Shown: positions 1-8,348, numbered from the stretch's first letter. The stretch: 42,613 bases of DNA from an uncultured Oscillospiraceae bacterium (GCA_900548545.1 URKX01000018.1:1-42613); one strand, 5' to 3'. Numbers and translations: made by a program. Notes: generated by a model from the letters alone, not told the origin.

Positions 1-2
1 GA

Positions 3-134
3 CGGCTCTTAGCAGGGGCTTCCTTTGGCGGAAAAATCCTTTACATAGGCAAACAGGAGGACGGCTTCGCCATAGCCAAGTACAAACGCCTGCGAAGGGA
101 ATTCCTGAGAGTTGTGGTGGCGGAGAAGGAATGA
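3..134 (+). CDS. C-terminal fragment of an unidentified protein
   Basis: The frame is open from the left edge to a TGA at 132-134 and encodes 43 residues ending in VVVAEKE. The peptide is rich in Lys and Arg and has a glycine-rich stretch (FGGKILYIGKQ). I do not recognise the family. The codon choice (ATA, CGA, AGA, TTA) is less GC-biased than in the genes that follow. No clear terminator follows, only a short AGGGCTT/AAGCCCT inverted repeat near 237-260 without a T-run. This could be the end of a real gene or a chance open frame; the upstream sequence is needed to decide. Confidence 0.3.
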   Translation, partial: RLLAGASFGGKILYIGKQEDGFAIAKYKRLRREFLRVVVAEKE

Positions 135-313
135 CCAGGATCCATGCTTGAAGGGGAGAGGCCCTTTTACCGGGAAACCGGCCCTTGCCATGTACGTTCC
201 GGCAGGCTTCATCGGGCATTTTAGCTTTATAGTAAAGGGCTTCCTCTGCAACAAAGCCCTAGCTTACGTACAGGCAGAAAGCGGGTTTTGTGGAAAGGAA
301 AACATTTCCCCTG

Positions 314-342
314 TTGAAAAAACAAAAGGATTGTATTATAAT
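314..342 (+). promoter_or_regulatory. Sigma-A promoter of mreB
   Basis: TTGAAA (314-319) and TATAAT (337-342) are separated by 17 bases. The expected start is near 349, about 45 bases ahead of the mreB start codon. Both hexamers are close to or match the vegetative consensus, so mreB is probably transcribed on its own. Confidence 0.75.
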
Positions 343-393
343 AATGCAGAATAGCAACATGGGAATTTGTGAGCAGTAAGGATGATTGATAGG

Positions 394-1419
394 ATGATAG
401 GAACCGATATCGCCATTGACCTGGGGACTTCCCGGTTTAAAGTGTATTTGGACGGCAAGGGCATTGTAGTGAGCGAACCGTCCATTATCGCGGTGGACAA
501 CCTCACCGACGAAGTCATCGCGGTGGGCAGCGACGCCTACGATATGTTGGGCCGCACCTCCGACAGGATCACCGTGTCCCGGCCGTTGAGCAACGGGGTT
601 ATCTCCGACTTTTCCATGGCGGAGCAGCTGATCAGCCATTATTTGCGGCAGATCGCCCCCAGCCGGGTGTTCATGCCCCGGGTGGTGGTCAGCGTTCCGT
701 GCAACGTCACCGAAGTGGAAAAACGGGCTGTGGTAGAGGCTATCACCGCCGCGGGTGTGCGGAAGGTCTGCCTCATTGAAGAGCCTGTGGCCGCTGCTAT
801 CGGCGCTGGTGTGGATATTGCTGTGCCCCACGGCACCATGATTGTGGATGTCGGCGAGGGCGCCACCGATATGGCCGTGATTTCTTTGAACGGCATCGCG
901 GTGGCCAACTCCTGCAATATTGCCGGTGCGGATTTTAACGACGCCATCATCAAATATGTGCGCAAGAAGTTCAACCTTCTCATTGGGGACCGCACGGCAG
1001 AAGAGGCCAAGATTGCCATTGGCTGCGCATACCCCCGGAAAAAGCTGATGACCTATACTTTGAAGGGCCGCAACGCCATGTCAGGCTTGCCGGAAACCAC
1101 GGAGATGAACTCCGACGAGATGATCGAAGCTTTAGTGGAGCCGGCCATCTCCATTATCCGCACGGTGCAGGAAACCCTGGAAGAAACCCCTCCAGAGCTG
1201 TTGGCGGATATCTTTACCGATGGCATTTACTTAACAGGCGGTTCAGCGAACCTGTACGGGTTTTCCACCCTGCTCTCTAAAAAGACTAAGATCCCGGTGG
1301 TTACTTTTGACGAGCCGGAAAACTGCGTGGTATTGGGGGCAGGCCGGGCCATCAGGTACATTGATAAAATCGATAACCGGGGCCATGGAAAGCTCAACCC
1401 CCTGGTTGCGTACTCTTAA
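394..1419 (+). CDS. mreB: MreB/Mbl-family actin-like cell shape protein, divergent
   Basis: MreB proteins are bacterial actins that polymerise under the membrane and direct cell-wall synthesis along the cell length. The predicted protein has 341 residues, the usual length. The phosphate-1 motif IDLGTS lies at residues 8-13, IEEPVAAAIG at 128-137, and an adenosine-type LTGGSANL motif near residue 285. The phosphate-2 loop at 152-158 reads DVGEGAT, where typical MreB has DIGGGTT, so this is a divergent paralogue. An ATG at 382 is also in frame, but AAGG touches it directly. The ATG at 394 gives the family-like start MIGTDIAIDLGT and a better-spaced AGGA. The gene is followed by a strong terminator shared with the opposing HAD gene. 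It could equally be named mbl or mreBH. Confidence 0.88.
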   Translation: MIGTDIAIDLGTSRFKVYLDGKGIVVSEPSIIAVDNLTDEVIAVGSDAYDMLGRTSDRITVSRPLSNGVISDFSMAEQLISHYLRQIAPSRVFMPRVVVSVPCNVTEVEKRAVVEAITAAGVRKVCLIEEPVAAAIGAGVDIAVPHGTMIVDVGEGATDMAVISLNGIAVANSCNIAGADFNDAIIKYVRKKFNLLIGDRTAEEAKIAIGCAYPRKKLMTYTLKGRNAMSGLPETTEMNSDEMIEALVEPAISIIRTVQETLEETPPELLADIFTDGIYLTGGSANLYGFSTLLSKKTKIPVVTFDEPENCVVLGAGRAIRYIDKIDNRGHGKLNPLVAYS

Positions 1420-1520
1420 AGTGCTGTAAGACCCTTGCGGCGGCTAAACTGGATGGGACATTCCCCCACAAACCTGCCTTTGTTGACAAGGAGGCGCTAC
1501 AGCTGCATAGGAAAAATAGA

Positions 1521-1553
1521 AAGGGCTGGCGATTGCCAGCCCTTTTTCTTTCC
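1521..1553. terminator. Bidirectional terminator between mreB and the HAD gene
   Basis: AGGGCTGGC (1522-1530) pairs perfectly with GCCAGCCCT (1535-1543) around a GATT loop. T-rich sequence follows on the plus strand, and on the minus strand the flank reads TTTCTATTTTTC. It can serve both converging genes. Confidence 0.85.
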
Positions 1554-1557
1554 TTGT

Positions 1558-2367
1558 TTATCGTGCGGCGAGATCCTGCTCAGTTAGTACGCCGAAATGC
1601 AGCAAAGCATTTTTTATTCCGTCTTCTCCCACAGGCGTGGTGATGTAGTCCGCGGCGGCTTTGGCAGCCGGGGCACCGTTGCCCATGGCCACCCCAGTGC
1701 CTGCCCAGCGGAGCATCCGGGCGTCGTTGCCGCCGTCGCCGAACACCATGATTTCCTCCCGCTGCCAGCCGTGCTGCTTGGCTACTGCGCCGATGCCCAC
1801 TTCTTTACCGCCCTCCTTGGGGATGACATCTAGGATATCCCCGCCGGCAGTGGTGATCTCGATATGTTCCAAGGAGGCCAGCCGCCGCTGGGCCTCCTCC
1901 ATGGGGATATAGGCTAAGAATTGAAGAACCGGGTGGTTTTGCAGCCGTTCTGCGCGGTACTGTTTGGGGGCGTCCAAACCTGCCCAAGCAAAGTGTTTTT
2001 GGATGACCGGGTCGTCCGTCACATAGAAACTCTCCTTTTCCTCAATGATCAGGCAGGGGAAAGGGTCTTTCTGAACGATCTCCACCAGATGGAGGATATC
2101 CTCCGGATGGTGGGCCATGTGGTGGAGCAATTCCCCGTCCCGCCCAAGAGCCAGCTGGCCGTTCAAAGTGATGGCCCCGTCAAAGGGGAATAGATCCTTT
2201 AAAAAGGTGGCCATGGAAGGAATGCGTCCCGTTGCCACAAAGACCTGGATCCCTTTCCTGTGGGCCGCTTCCAGGCAAGCCAGGGTGGAAGCAGGCATCT
2301 TCCCGCCTCCTTGGGGGGAGTGGTCCAGCAGCGTCCCGTCGATGTCAAAAAATAAGGCTTTTATCAT
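1558..2367 (-). CDS. Cof-type HAD-IIB family phosphatase
   Basis: This is a haloacid dehalogenase superfamily hydrolase of the Cof/YidA type, which usually dephosphorylates sugar phosphates or related small metabolites in the cytoplasm. Motif I is DIDGT at residues 8-12, with Asp8 the nucleophile and Asp10 the acid/base. Motif II is the ATGR segment near residue 46. The Lys-containing PKEGGKEVGI stretch is the motif III region, and GDGGNDARML is motif IV. The 269-residue length and the cap domain between motifs II and III fit class IIB. A GGAGGGG ribosome site precedes the ATG. It is the last gene of the murC operon, 15 bases after the DUF6483-like gene. The substrate cannot be deduced. Confidence 0.9.
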   Translation of the reverse strand: MIKALFFDIDGTLLDHSPQGGGKMPASTLACLEAAHRKGIQVFVATGRIPSMATFLKDLFPFDGAITLNGQLALGRDGELLHHMAHHPEDILHLVEIVQKDPFPCLIIEEKESFYVTDDPVIQKHFAWAGLDAPKQYRAERLQNHPVLQFLAYIPMEEAQRRLASLEHIEITTAGGDILDVIPKEGGKEVGIGAVAKQHGWQREEIMVFGDGGNDARMLRWAGTGVAMGNGAPAAKAAADYITTPVGEDGIKNALLHFGVLTEQDLAAR

Positions 2368-2382
2368 GGCGTCCCCTCCTTT

Positions 2383-2772
2383 TTATTGGGGGAAAGCCCC
2401 CAGCAGCCGGGGATCCACCCCAAAGCGTTCCCCGCAGTCTGCCAGGCCCTGGTAGATCTCTTCCCGAGAGTAACCCCATGCCTCCAATTGCTGGTCGGAG
2501 AAGCTGTTTACATACTCATAAAACCCCAGCACGGTGATAAGGGCCGAGGGGGCGGAAAAATCCAACTCCTCAAAGAGCCTGTCCTCCGCCAGGTTTACCT
2601 GCCCGTGGCTGCACAGGGCTTTCAATTCTTCCAAAAAACCCAGCCCGTCCCCAGCATGGAGTGTTTCCGGCTGCACTTGATCCGTGGGATCCAGGGCGTC
2701 GCTGCCCAGGATCCGGGCCAGCATCTGCCCCATTTCCTGGATCATGCGCAGGATATAGTCTTCGGTGATCAC
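2383..2772 (-). CDS. DUF6483-like small hypothetical protein
   Basis: The predicted protein has 129 residues, is acidic and mostly helical, with no membrane segment. It starts ITEDYILRMIQEMGQML and resembles small clostridial proteins grouped as DUF6483; function is unknown. The frame is open further upstream, but the likely start is the GTG at 2772, which overlaps the murC stop as GTGA and has a GGAG eight bases upstream inside murC. That arrangement implies translational coupling to murC. The family name is from memory of the pattern and less certain than the gene itself. Confidence 0.75.
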   Translation of the reverse strand: MITEDYILRMIQEMGQMLARILGSDALDPTDQVQPETLHAGDGLGFLEELKALCSHGQVNLAEDRLFEELDFSAPSALITVLGFYEYVNSFSDQQLEAWGYSREEIYQGLADCGERFGVDPRLLGAFPQ

Positions 2773-4148
2773 GACTGTTTCTCCAAGTACTTTTCCACAA
2801 ACAGGTTGGCGCACTTGTAGATATCCCCACCGCCCAAAGTGAGGATCAGATCCCCGGGTTGAGCGTGGGCCATTACATAGCCGGTGATCTTTTCAAAGCT
2901 GTCAAACCACACGCTGCCGGGGATCTTTTCCGCCAGGTCACTGGTGTGGATGCCCCATTTGTTTTCCTCGCGCACGGCAAGGATCTCAGTCATCACCACA
3001 TGGTGAGGGATGGACAGGGCTTTTGCAAAATCATCCAGCAGGTTGTAGGTGCGGGAATAGGTGTGGGGCTGGAACACAGCCCACACTTCATGGTAGCCCA
3101 TGCGCACCGCAGAAGTGAGCACGGCGGTCAGCTCGGTGGGATGGTGGGCAAAGTCGTCGGCAACGGTAACCCCTTCAAACTTGCCCAAAACTTCAAAGCG
3201 GCGGTGCACCCCGGTGAATTTCCCCAGGGTGGTGCAGATGGAGGCCGGGTCTACCCCCAGGCAGTGGGCAGTGGCCGCGGCTGCCAGGGCGTTCATCATG
3301 TTGTGCTCTCCCGGCACGATCAGGTTGACGCGGCCCAGCTTCTCCCCGTGGCAGGTGAGGGTGAAGTCCTCGCAGGCAGTGTCTTCCTCGTTCATCTCAG
3401 TGGGGTAGTAGTCGTTTTTGTCGCTCATGCCAAAGGTGACGATCTTGGCATGGGTGAGGCCCTTCACGCTCTCCATGGCCAGGGCATTGTCGCCGTTTAC
3501 AACGATCAGCTGGGACGTCTGGCTGGCAAACTGATGGAAGGACTTCACAATGTTGTCCACCGTTTTAAAGTAGTCCAGATGGTCGGCGTCGATGTTCAAG
3601 ATAACGGAAACAGCCGGGTACAGCTGCAAAAAGGTGTCCACATATTCGCAGGCTTCCACCACCATGGTTTCGCTGTGGCCCACCCGAGAGTTGGCACCCA
3701 GCATGGGCAGCTTGCCGCCGATGATGGCGCTGGGGTCCATGCCGCCGTCGATGAGCACCTCGGTGAGCATGGCGGTGGTGGTGGTTTTCCCGTGGGTGCC
3801 GGAAACGGCTACAGGCCGTTTGAATTTCCGGGTGAGCATCCCCAGCATCACAGAGCGCTCCAAAGTGGGAATTCCCTTCTCCCGGGCAGCCACCAGTTCT
3901 GGGTTATCGGGTTTACAAGCGGCAGTGTACACCACACATTCAGCGTCGCCAATGTTCTCCGCCCGGTGCCCCATAGAAACCGGGATGCCATAGCCCTTGA
4001 TGCGCTCCAAGGTGTCGGACTCGTTGAGGTCCGAGCCGGTCAGCTGGAACCCTTTGTGGAATAGGATCTCCGCCATGGGGCACATCCCAGAGCCGCCAAT
4101 GCCCACAAAGTGCAGTTTCTTTACATGATCCAAAATATTGCCTTCCAT
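2769..4148 (-). CDS. murC: UDP-N-acetylmuramate--L-alanine ligase MurC
   Basis: MurC adds L-alanine to UDP-N-acetylmuramic acid using ATP, the first amino acid step of peptidoglycan precursor synthesis in the cytoplasm. The protein has 459 residues, normal for the family. The N-terminal Rossmann motif HFVGIGGSGM is at residues 13-22. The Mur ligase P-loop GTHGKTTTT is at 117-125. Further conserved elements are EACEYVDTFL, NIDADHLDYF and the C-terminal DDFAHHPTE segment typical of MurC. The ATG at 4148 has AAGGAG upstream. It is the first gene of a three-gene minus-strand operon, here next to spore genes rather than inside the usual dcw cluster. Confidence 0.96.
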   Translation of the reverse strand: MEGNILDHVKKLHFVGIGGSGMCPMAEILFHKGFQLTGSDLNESDTLERIKGYGIPVSMGHRAENIGDAECVVYTAACKPDNPELVAAREKGIPTLERSVMLGMLTRKFKRPVAVSGTHGKTTTTAMLTEVLIDGGMDPSAIIGGKLPMLGANSRVGHSETMVVEACEYVDTFLQLYPAVSVILNIDADHLDYFKTVDNIVKSFHQFASQTSQLIVVNGDNALAMESVKGLTHAKIVTFGMSDKNDYYPTEMNEEDTACEDFTLTCHGEKLGRVNLIVPGEHNMMNALAAAATAHCLGVDPASICTTLGKFTGVHRRFEVLGKFEGVTVADDFAHHPTELTAVLTSAVRMGYHEVWAVFQPHTYSRTYNLLDDFAKALSIPHHVVMTEILAVREENKWGIHTSDLAEKIPGSVWFDSFEKITGYVMAHAQPGDLILTLGGGDIYKCANLFVEKYLEKQS

Positions 4149-4195
4149 ATATTCTCTCTCCTTAGGTGAGGTATCGTTTTCCCATAGATATTCTT

Positions 4196-4224
4196 ATTAT
4201 ATTGTAAAACACCTGGAAAATAAA
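4196..4224 (-). promoter_or_regulatory. Probable sigma-A promoter of the murC operon
   Basis: On the minus strand a perfect TATAAT (4201-4196) lies about 48 bases upstream of the murC ATG. The matching -35 position 17 bases further upstream is a weak TTTATT (4224-4219). Confidence 0.45.
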
Positions 4225-4250
4225 GCCCCAAATAAAAAAAGTGGGCCGTA

Positions 4251-4278
4251 ACCAAAACCCTTGCTCCGCCATACAATG
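4251..4278 (+). promoter_or_regulatory. Sigma-K/sigma-E-like promoter ahead of dpaA
   Basis: AC (4251-4252), 17 bases, then CATACAATG (4270-4278). The sigma-K consensus is AC-N16-17-CATANNNTA, so the -10 element matches at all positions but the last. It also matches the sigma-E -10 consensus CATACANT. In B. subtilis the spoVF (dpaAB) operon is sigma-K dependent. No good sigma-A promoter is seen here. The call rests on a short motif. Confidence 0.4.
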
Positions 4279-4315
4279 AAAACGATAGGACTTGGCATGG
4301 AAAGGGATGGCATGG

Positions 4316-5173
4316 ATGGAAACATTTGGCGTGGCAGGCGGGGATCAAAGGCAGCTCTACTTGGCGCGGGCCCTGGAAAAGAAGGGCTGCCGCGTCTTTT
4401 TAAACGGCTTGGAAACCCTGGAGGGCGCCGGGGACTTTACGTGCCTCCCTCTGGAGGAGTTGGCCCAGCGCTGCCCTGTGGTCCTGCTGCCCTTGCCGGC
4501 CACCCGGGATGGCACGACCCTTCAAGCCCCCTTTAGCCGGGAACCCATCCCTTTAGGGGACGGTTTCGCCAGGATGTTGTGCCACTGCCATGTCTTGGGG
4601 GGGATGGTGGGAAAGCTGCGGGAAACTTCCCCTTTGTGGGAGAGCATCGCCCTGGAGGACTACTACCAGCGGGAAGAGCTGACCCTGGGCAACGCCTTCC
4701 TCACTGCGGAAGGTGCCGTGGCCCTGGCTATCCAGCAGTTCCCCGGCAGCTTGGGAGGCTCCCGGTGCCTGGTCACAGGCTTCGGACGCATTGGGAAAGC
4801 CCTGTGTGCTGACCTGCGCGGCCTGGGCGCCCAGGTGGACTGCTGTGCCCGCAAGCCCTGGGACCTGGCGGCTATCCGGGCGCTGGGCTGCGGCCCTGTC
4901 ACCTATGACGCCATCCCCGGCCCCTATGACATGATCTTTAACACCGTGCCTGCGGCGGTATTGGGGGAAGAGCCCCTTTCCCGCCAAGGCCCTGACACCC
5001 TGCTGCTGGAGCTTGCCAGCGCTCCCGGCGGCATTGACCGGCAGGCGGCGGAACGGTTCCACCTCTCTGTGGTGGATGCGCCTTCCCTGCCTGGACGGTT
5101 TTCCCCAAAAGCCTCTGGGGAACTGATTGCAGAGGCCGTACTCCATATGCTGGAAGAAAGGCGGAACCACTGA
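4316..5173 (+). CDS. dpaA: Dipicolinate synthase subunit A
   Basis: DpaA (SpoVFA) with DpaB makes dipicolinic acid from dihydrodipicolinate in the mother cell during sporulation; the product is imported into the spore core. The N-terminal segment VAGGDQRQLYLA is characteristic. A Rossmann motif VTGFGRIG at residues 153-160 binds NAD(P). The predicted length of 285 residues fits the family. The frame is open to a TTG at 4292, and an ATG lies at 4307, but AAAGGG at 4301-4306 is correctly spaced only for the ATG at 4316, which also gives the family-like start METFGVAGGD. The stop overlaps the dpaB start by one base (TGATG). Confidence 0.93.
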   Translation: METFGVAGGDQRQLYLARALEKKGCRVFLNGLETLEGAGDFTCLPLEELAQRCPVVLLPLPATRDGTTLQAPFSREPIPLGDGFARMLCHCHVLGGMVGKLRETSPLWESIALEDYYQREELTLGNAFLTAEGAVALAIQQFPGSLGGSRCLVTGFGRIGKALCADLRGLGAQVDCCARKPWDLAAIRALGCGPVTYDAIPGPYDMIFNTVPAAVLGEEPLSRQGPDTLLLELASAPGGIDRQAAERFHLSVVDAPSLPGRFSPKASGELIAEAVLHMLEERRNH

Positions 5174-5754
5174 TGAAGACCTTAGGATTTGCCATGACCG
5201 GCTCCTTTTGCACCTTTGAAAAAGCCACGGCGCAATTGGAAGCCCTTTCCCATACTTACCACATCCTGCCCCTGATGTCCCAAAACGCCTATACCACCGA
5301 CACCCGGTTCGGCAAAGCTGCCGATTGGGTCCGCCGGGTGGAGGAGCTATCCGGGCATGAGGTGCTCCACACCATCGTCCAGGCGGAACCCATTGGCCCC
5401 AAAGGGCTGGTGGACGTGCTGGCGGTGGCCCCTTGCACCGGGAACACCCTTTCCAAGATCGCCGCGGGCATCACCGACACCCCGGTGACCATGGGGGTAA
5501 AATCCGCCCTGCGCATCGGCATCCCCGTGGTGCTGTGCTGCGCCACCAACGACGCCATGGCTGCTTCCGGGCCCAACCTGCTGCGGCTGTTGAACACTAA
5601 GAATGTCTACCTGGTGCCCCTGCGTCAGGATGACCCTGTGAAAAAGCCTGTATCCCTGGTGGCGGATTTCACTTTGCTTCCCCAGGCGGTTTCCCTGGCC
5701 TTGGAGGGCAAGCAGCTGCAGCCGGTGTTCCTGCCGCCCCAAACCGCGGTGTAA
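5173..5754 (+). CDS. dpaB: Dipicolinate synthase subunit B (flavoprotein)
   Basis: DpaB (SpoVFB) belongs to the flavoprotein family of phosphopantothenoylcysteine-decarboxylase-like folds and works with DpaA in the last step of dipicolinate synthesis. The protein has 193 residues, the usual length. The N-terminal segment GFAMTGSFCTF and the central VLAVAPCTGNTLSKIAAGITDTPV stretch are typical; the latter lies in the flavin-binding region. Start and stop are coupled to dpaA through TGATG, so both are made from one transcript. A sigma-A promoter for the next gene begins 20 bases after the stop. Confidence 0.93.
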   Translation: MKTLGFAMTGSFCTFEKATAQLEALSHTYHILPLMSQNAYTTDTRFGKAADWVRRVEELSGHEVLHTIVQAEPIGPKGLVDVLAVAPCTGNTLSKIAAGITDTPVTMGVKSALRIGIPVVLCCATNDAMAASGPNLLRLLNTKNVYLVPLRQDDPVKKPVSLVADFTLLPQAVSLALEGKQLQPVFLPPQTAV

Positions 5755-5773
5755 AGGGCAGAAAACTTCTTTG

Positions 5774-5802
5774 TTTACAAACGTCGCATTTTGGGGTATC
5801 AT
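5774..5802 (+). promoter_or_regulatory. Sigma-A promoter of the zinc-ribbon gene
   Basis: TTTACA (5774-5779), 17-base spacer, TATCAT (5797-5802). The expected start is near 5809, about 50 bases before the ATG at 5859. Confidence 0.65.
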
Positions 5803-5858
5803 AAACACATCATGGCCCCCAAGGGCTGTGGAGTATTGGAGAAAAAGGAACGGGAACC

Positions 5859-6338
5859 ATGCTATACTGTACCAAATGCCACGGCGTCTGCCCCGACACC
5901 ACCGCCAAGTGCCCCAACTGTAAAAGCGCCCAACTGCGCCAGGTGAACGACGATGACCTGGTGCTCCTCCACCGGGCAGACCAGTATACGGCCTCCCTTC
6001 TGGAACAGCAGTTCCAAGAGCGGGGGATCGTCTACCGGATGGACCCCTTCAGCGGGGGCCGTATCTCCTACCTGTATGAAGGCGACGTGATGCCCACAGA
6101 CAAACAGGTCCTGGTGCGCTGGGGGGATTACGATGCCGCCAAGGAGATCTCCTCCCAGGTGAAGCTCCAGGTGGAGAAAGAGCGGGCCGTGGGCGATGGG
6201 GAAGAGTATGAGGAGATGCCCCCCAAAAAGCGGATCGTGGTGCAGATCGTTTCGGTGTTCTTTTTCATTTTGCTGATCATGCTGGCGGTATACGGCACCG
6301 ACGCCATTGCCAACTGGCTCAAGGGCCTGTTTGGCTGA
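5859..6338 (+). CDS. Zinc-ribbon protein with C-terminal membrane anchor
   Basis: The 159-residue protein has an N-terminal zinc ribbon with CxxC pairs at Cys4/Cys7 and Cys18/Cys21 (Cys11 is extra). A central domain of about 70 residues reads LLHRADQYTASLLEQQF and resembles the DUF2007-type signal-transducing fold, though I am unsure of that. An acidic linker follows, then one hydrophobic helix at about residues 126-145, giving a tail-anchored layout with the ribbon probably in the cytoplasm. AAGGA precedes the ATG. It has its own promoter, and the sulfhydrylase gene starts 74 bases after its stop with no terminator between, so the two may be cotranscribed. Function unknown. Confidence 0.8.
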   Translation: MLYCTKCHGVCPDTTAKCPNCKSAQLRQVNDDDLVLLHRADQYTASLLEQQFQERGIVYRMDPFSGGRISYLYEGDVMPTDKQVLVRWGDYDAAKEISSQVKLQVEKERAVGDGEEYEEMPPKKRIVVQIVSVFFFILLIMLAVYGTDAIANWLKGLFG

Positions 6339-6412
6339 CGCTGGGGGTGGCGCCGGTTCACAGGTGCCACTGCCGGGTTTGTGAAAGAATTCAGAGAAAG
6401 GGATGTGTAACT

Positions 6413-7693
6413 ATGCAGGATTATAAACTGGATACCCTGTGTGTCCATGGAGGCTATTCGCCGAAAAACGGGGAACCCCGCGTGGCCCCCATCGTGCAAA
6501 GCACCACCTATGTGTATGAGAGCTCCAAGGAGATGGGCGCCCTGTTCGACTTGCAGGAGGAAGGTTTTTTCTACACCCGCCTGGGCAACCCCACCAACGA
6601 CGTGGTGGAAAAGAAGATCGCTGCCTTGGAAGGCGGCGTAGGGGCCCTGATCACCTCTTCCGGCCAGGCTGCCACCTTGATGGCCGTGCTGAATATCTGC
6701 CCCGCCGGGTACCATGTGGTCAGCTCCAGCGCCATTTACGGCGGCACCTTCAACCTGTTCTATAAGACCATGAAGGAAATGGGCATTGAAACCACGTTCG
6801 TGTCCCCCACGGCCACTTTGGAAGAGCTGCGGGCTGCCATGCGTCCCAACACCCGCGCGGTGTTTGCGGAAACCTTGGCAAACCCCTCCCTGGTGGTAGC
6901 CGACCTGGAAACTTTCGCGGTTGCCGCCCATGAGCAGGGTGTGCCCCTGATCGTGGACAACACGTTCCCCACACCTATCAACTGCAACCCCTTCCGCTTC
7001 GGTGCGGATATCGTCACCCATTCCACCACCAAGTATATGGACGGCCATGCGGTGCAGGTGGGCGGCGTCATTGTGGACTCTGGCAACTTCAACTGGGAGG
7101 GCGGCAAGTTCCCCATGCTCACCGAGCCGGACGAGTCCTACCACGGCGTTGTGTACACCAAGCAGTTCGGGAAAGCCGCTTATATCACCAAGGCCCGCAC
7201 CCACCTGATGCGGGATATCGGCGCCCAGGCAGCTCCCATGAATGCCTTCCTGCTGAACCTGGGTTTGGAAACCCTGGCACTGCGCATGGAGCGCCATTGC
7301 TCTAACGCGCTGGCCGTGGCCCAGTTCCTGGAGAAAGATCCCCGGGTGGCCTGGGTCAACTACCCGGACCTGCCCAGCAGCTCCCAGTATGAGCTGGCTA
7401 AAAAGTATATGCCCCACGGCACCTGCGGCGTGGTGTCCTTTGGCGTGAAGGGCGGCCGGGAAGCAGCCACCAAGTTTATGGACGGCCTGGACATGGCGTC
7501 TGTGGTCACCCACGTGGCGGACCTGCGGACCTGCTGCCTCCATCCGGCCAGCACCACCCACCGCCAGATGACCGACGAGCAGCTGGAGGAAGCCGGTGTG
7601 CCCGCCGACCTGATCCGCCTTTCCGTGGGCATTGAGAACCCCCAGGATATCCTGGCGGACATTGACCAGGCCCTGGAGAAAGCGGCTCACTGA
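6413..7693 (+). CDS. O-acetylhomoserine sulfhydrylase / Cys-Met metabolism PLP enzyme
   Basis: This is a PLP-dependent enzyme of the Cys/Met metabolism family (cystathionine gamma-synthase fold). The 426-residue length and the motifs TLCVHGGY, FYTRLGNPT, TSSGQAAT and STTKYMDGH point to O-acetylhomoserine sulfhydrylase (MetY type), which makes homocysteine from O-acetylhomoserine and sulfide. Lys207 in STTKYM is the expected PLP Schiff-base lysine. The open frame extends to 6347, but the ATG at 6413 has AAAGGG ten bases upstream and starts at the family N-terminus. Methionine gamma-lyase is the main alternative and cannot be excluded by motif reading. A strong terminator follows. Confidence 0.9.
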   Translation: MQDYKLDTLCVHGGYSPKNGEPRVAPIVQSTTYVYESSKEMGALFDLQEEGFFYTRLGNPTNDVVEKKIAALEGGVGALITSSGQAATLMAVLNICPAGYHVVSSSAIYGGTFNLFYKTMKEMGIETTFVSPTATLEELRAAMRPNTRAVFAETLANPSLVVADLETFAVAAHEQGVPLIVDNTFPTPINCNPFRFGADIVTHSTTKYMDGHAVQVGGVIVDSGNFNWEGGKFPMLTEPDESYHGVVYTKQFGKAAYITKARTHLMRDIGAQAAPMNAFLLNLGLETLALRMERHCSNALAVAQFLEKDPRVAWVNYPDLPSSSQYELAKKYMPHGTCGVVSFGVKGGREAATKFMDGLDMASVVTHVADLRTCCLHPASTTHRQMTDEQLEEAGVPADLIRLSVGIENPQDILADIDQALEKAAH

Positions 7694-7707
7694 GTTTCAC
7701 CTGCACA

Positions 7708-7739
7708 AAAAAAGGGACAGCATTTGCTGTCCTTTTTTT
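7708..7739. terminator. Bidirectional terminator after the sulfhydrylase gene
   Basis: GGACAGC (7715-7721) and GCTGTCC (7726-7732) flank an ATTT loop. Seven A's precede and seven T's follow, so it can stop transcription in both directions, including that of the converging lipoprotein gene. Confidence 0.88.
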
Positions 7740-7754
7740 GCGTCTTATAATCCC

Positions 7755-8348
7755 TCATGCCTCTTGGGAGAACGTGAGCGTCACTGCCTGCACCAAATCC
7801 ATCTCCCCAAAGCTTTCTGGGGAGAAATAGTCCTCCACGGTGAAGGAGGCCATTTGGCTGCCGCTGTCTGCTACAAACAGCGCCACAGGGATCTCCTCGC
7901 CCAGCCGGATCTCCACCTCTTGGGAGAGCCAACTGTGAGAAAAAGCTGTGGGTTCTACGGAGGGCGTTTTGGGATCACTGCGGAAGGTGGAAGTGCCCTT
8001 CCCGTGTAAGGCCATCCGGAAGCTGCGGTCCTCTTGGTAGATCAGCGAAAACACCCCGTCTTGCGTTCCCTCGGTTTCCCCGTCCCAGGAGATGGTCCCT
8101 TCGCCGGTGCTGACCCATTCCCCGTTTTCCAGCGCATAGGTGGAGGCAGTCACAGCCAAGGTCCCTTGGGGGTACTGGTAGGAGAACAGCTGGGCAGTGT
8201 CCCGCATCCCCAGCAGGGACAGCAGTTCTTCTTGGCTTTCCTCCAAGTCGTAGGGGGCAAGGCTGCTCTTGCCTTCCTGGGACTGGCAGCCAGCGAAAAG
8301 GACCAGCAACATCAACAGCGGTGCCAGCCATCGGGCGGTTTTTCTCAT
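7755..8348 (-). CDS. Predicted lipoprotein, unknown function
   Basis: The 197-residue protein begins with Met-Arg-Lys, a hydrophobic stretch and the lipobox LFAGC, with Cys21 the predicted lipidated residue, so it should be anchored outside the membrane. The mature part is acidic and rich in beta-type sequence (WVSTGEGTISWDG) without a family I recognise. AGAGGAG lies before the ATG. It has its own promoter and is separated by a terminator from the two-component system upstream of it, so a functional link to the sensor kinase is only suggested by position. Confidence 0.82.
   Translation of the reverse strand: MRKTARWLAPLLMLLVLFAGCQSQEGKSSLAPYDLEESQEELLSLLGMRDTAQLFSYQYPQGTLAVTASTYALENGEWVSTGEGTISWDGETEGTQDGVFSLIYQEDRSFRMALHGKGTSTFRSDPKTPSVEPTAFSHSWLSQEVEIRLGEEIPVALFVADSGSQMASFTVEDYFSPESFGEMDLVQAVTLTFSQEA

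Noticed and set aside
1473..1505. TTGACA with a 17-base spacer followed by CATAGG after mreB
   Set aside because: The -10 is poor and the only thing downstream is the terminator at 1521.
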